Below, piece after piece: positions 61,665 through 64,000 of a DNA stretch of 64,000 nucleotides. This DNA is from Pedobacter quisquiliarum. Lineage in GTDB: Bacteria; Bacteroidota; Bacteroidia; Sphingobacteriales; Sphingobacteriaceae. Made by a program: the position numbers and the translations under genes. Below the pieces are notes generated by a model. The model was given only the letters and a program-made list of their open reading frames with translations, was not told where the DNA came from and did no database searches. The stretch lies in contig NZ_BMIL01000001.1 of assembly GCF_014642175.1 (NCBI RefSeq), positions 62,001-126,000 of the forward strand. Direction: 5' to 3'. Every line of letters starts with the position of its first letter. Position 1 is the stretch's first letter.

Positions 61665-63989
61665 TTAAAAAGGATAACCTATCCCGATGTTATATATAAT
61701 GTTCTCTCTTCTCCAGGCTTTATCTCCAAAGTTGATGTCGTCAAATACCCAACGATCACCTGGCGCAAGCCATGGTTTACGTATCGGAAAGGCAACATCC
61801 AGTCGCACAACGAAGATCGATGCATCAACCCTTAAACCTGCACCTGCACCTACAGCCAGTTCGCTTAACGCATTCTTCAGTCTGAAGCCAGAACCAGGTC
61901 TGCCCGGTGTACCAGGATTGCCTGGGGTAGCAGGAGTACCAACATCTTCGCGGCGTAACCACACGTTACCCGCATCTGCAAAAAGTGCCCCGTGTAATAC
62001 ACTCACCAGCTTAAATCTCAATTCAGAGTTTAACATGATCTTGATATCTCCCGCCTGATCTGCAAACCTTGCAGTGTCTACACGGTAGGTACCTGGGCCC
62101 AATGATCTAGCTGCGAAAGCACGAATATCGTTACTTCCACCTGCAAAGAACTGTCGTACGAAAGGTAGGGAAGTGCTATTGCCGTAAGCATGGCCATAAC
62201 CTACGTTGAAGCGGTTTGCCCAGGTTACATTCCTGTTTACTTTATAGTAATCCCTAAAATCTGCTTCTAATCTAACAAACTGTGTTAGCGGGGTATTGAA
62301 AATGGTTCGTTCACCAGCAGCGTTTTTATCTACAAATAATCCCCATAAGTTACCACCTGTTTCGACACTTCCGTAGAAGAACATGTTGTTCTTACGCTGC
62401 GTCTCCATCTGGTTGGTATAAGTGAAATTGTATCTGCTACCGATGATAAACTGCTTTTCTAATGTGCTACGTAAGCCTGGAATGGAGTCAAACAAGTCCC
62501 TTTGTCTCAGCGAGTCAATCGTAGGTCTTACATAAGTGATGGAAATTGGGTTGAAGTTGTGTTCCTTATATTGATTCTCTTTCCAGTTGTAACCGAACTC
62601 TCCGGTAAAGGAATTTAGACCATATAGCGATCCACGTTGCAATAGCTGGTACTGCAACCTCGCAATTGTTTTCGGAATGAAGGCATTGGTGCTGTTCACC
62701 TTAAAGAATGGGACAATGAACTGTGGGAAAGTTAACTTTCCTTCTGCGGTTAAGGAGTAGGAGTTAAGTCCTTTAGATACCCCACTAACCTGCGTTTCAA
62801 AACCGCCACTCACACTTACATCCAACTGCTCTGCGCCCCTGAAAATGTTACGGGTTGTTTGCGTTAAGGTCACCTCAGATCCGACAAAGTTGTTGGACTT
62901 ACTGGTACCAGTAACAGAGAAGGAAAGGGAGTTTTTACGTAAAGGTGTAAGGAAAATGTTCAAGTCCAACTGATTGCTTTTCATGCTGTCAATCGGCACA
63001 AATTCCGCGCGCACGTCCTGAAAAGCACCGATGTTTACCATACGGTTTAACGACTGGTTGTGGTCCCTTCTGTTATAAAGCTCGTCCGGTTGGAAGAATA
63101 CAAGTCTGTCAAATACTTTCGGTTTAAAGGTATTGCGATCATCGTAAATGCTCATGCCATTGTACTCCAACGGCTGTAACTTTCTTAATGTGCTGTCGCG
63201 ACGTAAAGAGTAGTTCGGATAAACATTGATTTTGTTGATTGTGAATGGCTTTAAAGCAGCATCAGGCGCAACATCTTTAACCTTCACGCGCACATCAACC
63301 TGACTTTTACCAATGGTACTATCAACTTGCAAAAGCAGGTAATCGGGATTGAAGTAGAAGAAACCATTTTCTTTTAGATCATTGTCAATCCGTACACGTT
63401 CATTTTTAAACGCGTCAAGGTCATAATACTTTCCAGTCTCAAGCACAGACTTGTCTTTGTTCTGGTCGATGATGCTGGTTAGAAAGTCGACGTCTTCTGG
63501 AAAACGCACACTCGCCATTTTATAGCGATCACCTGTGTTGGCTGTATAAATTGCTTCCCCTTTTTTTTCTTTGATCACGGTATCACCAGTTACAACAGAC
63601 TGAAGATACCCCTGACTGATTAAGTGGCTGGTTAATACATCACTGTTGTATTGCAGGTTCACCTGACTTAACAATACAGGCGGTTCGCCAACTTTATTGC
63701 GCAGCCAGTTACGGATGCCTTTAGGTTTTTTCGGTTCCCCGGCAATGTTATAGATCCAAAGTTTTGGTCTTAGGCCAAGGATAGACTTATTGGGCTTTGG
63801 CCTGGTCTTACTCTCCAGAACAGACTTCACACCTTTTTGATCATCTATCTTCTTAGCAGAATCTGGATTCACTTCTACTTCAGCACCGGTATACAGGATC
63901 TGACCAGGTTTAAGGTACTTTGTATTGCTACATGCGGACCATACCAGGCATATTAGGATAAATAAAAAAGGTCTAATTAGTTGTTTCAT
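61665..63989 (-). CDS. BamA/TamA-like outer-membrane lipoprotein
   Basis: A 774-residue protein of the Omp85-type group: lipobox WSAC (Cys20), a POTRA-type periplasmic region (about 50-370), and a C-terminal bacterial surface antigen barrel (about 400-774) ending NIGIGYPF with an aromatic last residue. The lipid anchor and length match the Bacteroidota TamA/BamA-like paralogues rather than BamA itself. A proline-glycine repeat TPATPGNPGTPGRPGSG sits near residue 690 in the barrel region. It starts 11 bp from the window edge with yihY 7 bp downstream. The start ATG at 63989 gives a good signal sequence. Confidence 0.9.
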   Translation of the reverse strand: MKQLIRPFLFILICLVWSACSNTKYLKPGQILYTGAEVEVNPDSAKKIDDQKGVKSVLESKTRPKPNKSILGLRPKLWIYNIAGEPKKPKGIRNWLRNKVGEPPVLLSQVNLQYNSDVLTSHLISQGYLQSVVTGDTVIKEKKGEAIYTANTGDRYKMASVRFPEDVDFLTSIIDQNKDKSVLETGKYYDLDAFKNERVRIDNDLKENGFFYFNPDYLLLQVDSTIGKSQVDVRVKVKDVAPDAALKPFTINKINVYPNYSLRRDSTLRKLQPLEYNGMSIYDDRNTFKPKVFDRLVFFQPDELYNRRDHNQSLNRMVNIGAFQDVRAEFVPIDSMKSNQLDLNIFLTPLRKNSLSFSVTGTSKSNNFVGSEVTLTQTTRNIFRGAEQLDVSVSGGFETQVSGVSKGLNSYSLTAEGKLTFPQFIVPFFKVNSTNAFIPKTIARLQYQLLQRGSLYGLNSFTGEFGYNWKENQYKEHNFNPISITYVRPTIDSLRQRDLFDSIPGLRSTLEKQFIIGSRYNFTYTNQMETQRKNNMFFYGSVETGGNLWGLFVDKNAAGERTIFNTPLTQFVRLEADFRDYYKVNRNVTWANRFNVGYGHAYGNSTSLPFVRQFFAGGSNDIRAFAARSLGPGTYRVDTARFADQAGDIKIMLNSELRFKLVSVLHGALFADAGNVWLRREDVGTPATPGNPGTPGRPGSGFRLKNALSELAVGAGAGLRVDASIFVVRLDVAFPIRKPWLAPGDRWVFDDINFGDKAWRRENIIYNIGIGYPF

Positions 63990-64000
63990 TTTGTTCGCTC

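Overview
The window reads as a chromosomal segment of a Bacteroidota bacterium, most likely of the Sphingobacteriaceae (Pedobacter-like); the rank is inferred from gene content and not tested by a search. Supporting signs are the rpmB-rpmG-DUF4295-ftsY-rimO cluster, a bacillithiol gene (bshC), a TonB-receptor/DUF4249 pair, RhlE with a glycine-rich tail, many Bacteroidota-type -7 boxes (TAnnTTTG, several with a -33 TTTG), and near absence of Shine-Dalgarno sites.

Layout. 1-3.5 kb (minus): bshC (cut by the edge), rimO, ftsY, DUF4295, rpmG, rpmB, with a terminator between the ribosomal genes and ftsY. 3.5-11.8 kb: a secreted protein, acs, a CsbD-like protein, an M16 protease, and surE - small membrane protein - lpxB as an overlapping operon. 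12-17.8 kb: a complete RND tripartite pump (MFP, inner-membrane pump, outer-membrane factor). 17.8-22.7 kb: alpha/beta hydrolase, YfcC-type transporter, DUF2490 protein, SDR dehydrogenase and a small partner. 22.9-28.1 kb: a compact cassette of UDP-galactopyranose mutase, two tandem GT2 enzymes and a Wzm/Wzt-type ABC exporter, which suggests synthesis and export of a galactofuranose-containing glycan. 28.1-31.3 kb: AGCS symporter, two lipoproteins, and an unusual 11-bp-phased repeat array between them.

31.4-39.6 kb is an accessory zone, visibly richer in A+T: small orphan proteins, tRNA-Ala, a decayed gene, a 5'-degraded DUF6717 gene, two head-to-tail IS3-family ends, a 142-bp element with inverted-repeat ends, a DUF3885 protein, small membrane and secreted proteins of unknown function, and frameshifted genes. 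At 39.6-41 kb a lipoprotein DNA/RNA endonuclease is split by an A8 tract. 

41-64 kb returns to ordinary chromosome: SRAP protein, intact DUF6717 paralogue, exported GH130 protein, PAS histidine kinase, DoxX, Ohr, M13 peptidase, 2'-5' RNA ligase-like protein, a solute-binding domain without signal peptide, a PaaE-like reductase, TonB receptor plus DUF4249, cupin, fatty acid desaturase preceded by a striking inverted repeat, RhlE, ParE, YihY and a TamA/BamA-like lipoprotein. I saw no CRISPR array, rRNA, prophage or known anti-phage system. The least explained signals are the phased repeat array (30.3 kb), the hairpin before the desaturase (56.3 kb) and the homopolymer frameshifts at 39.1-39.7 kb.
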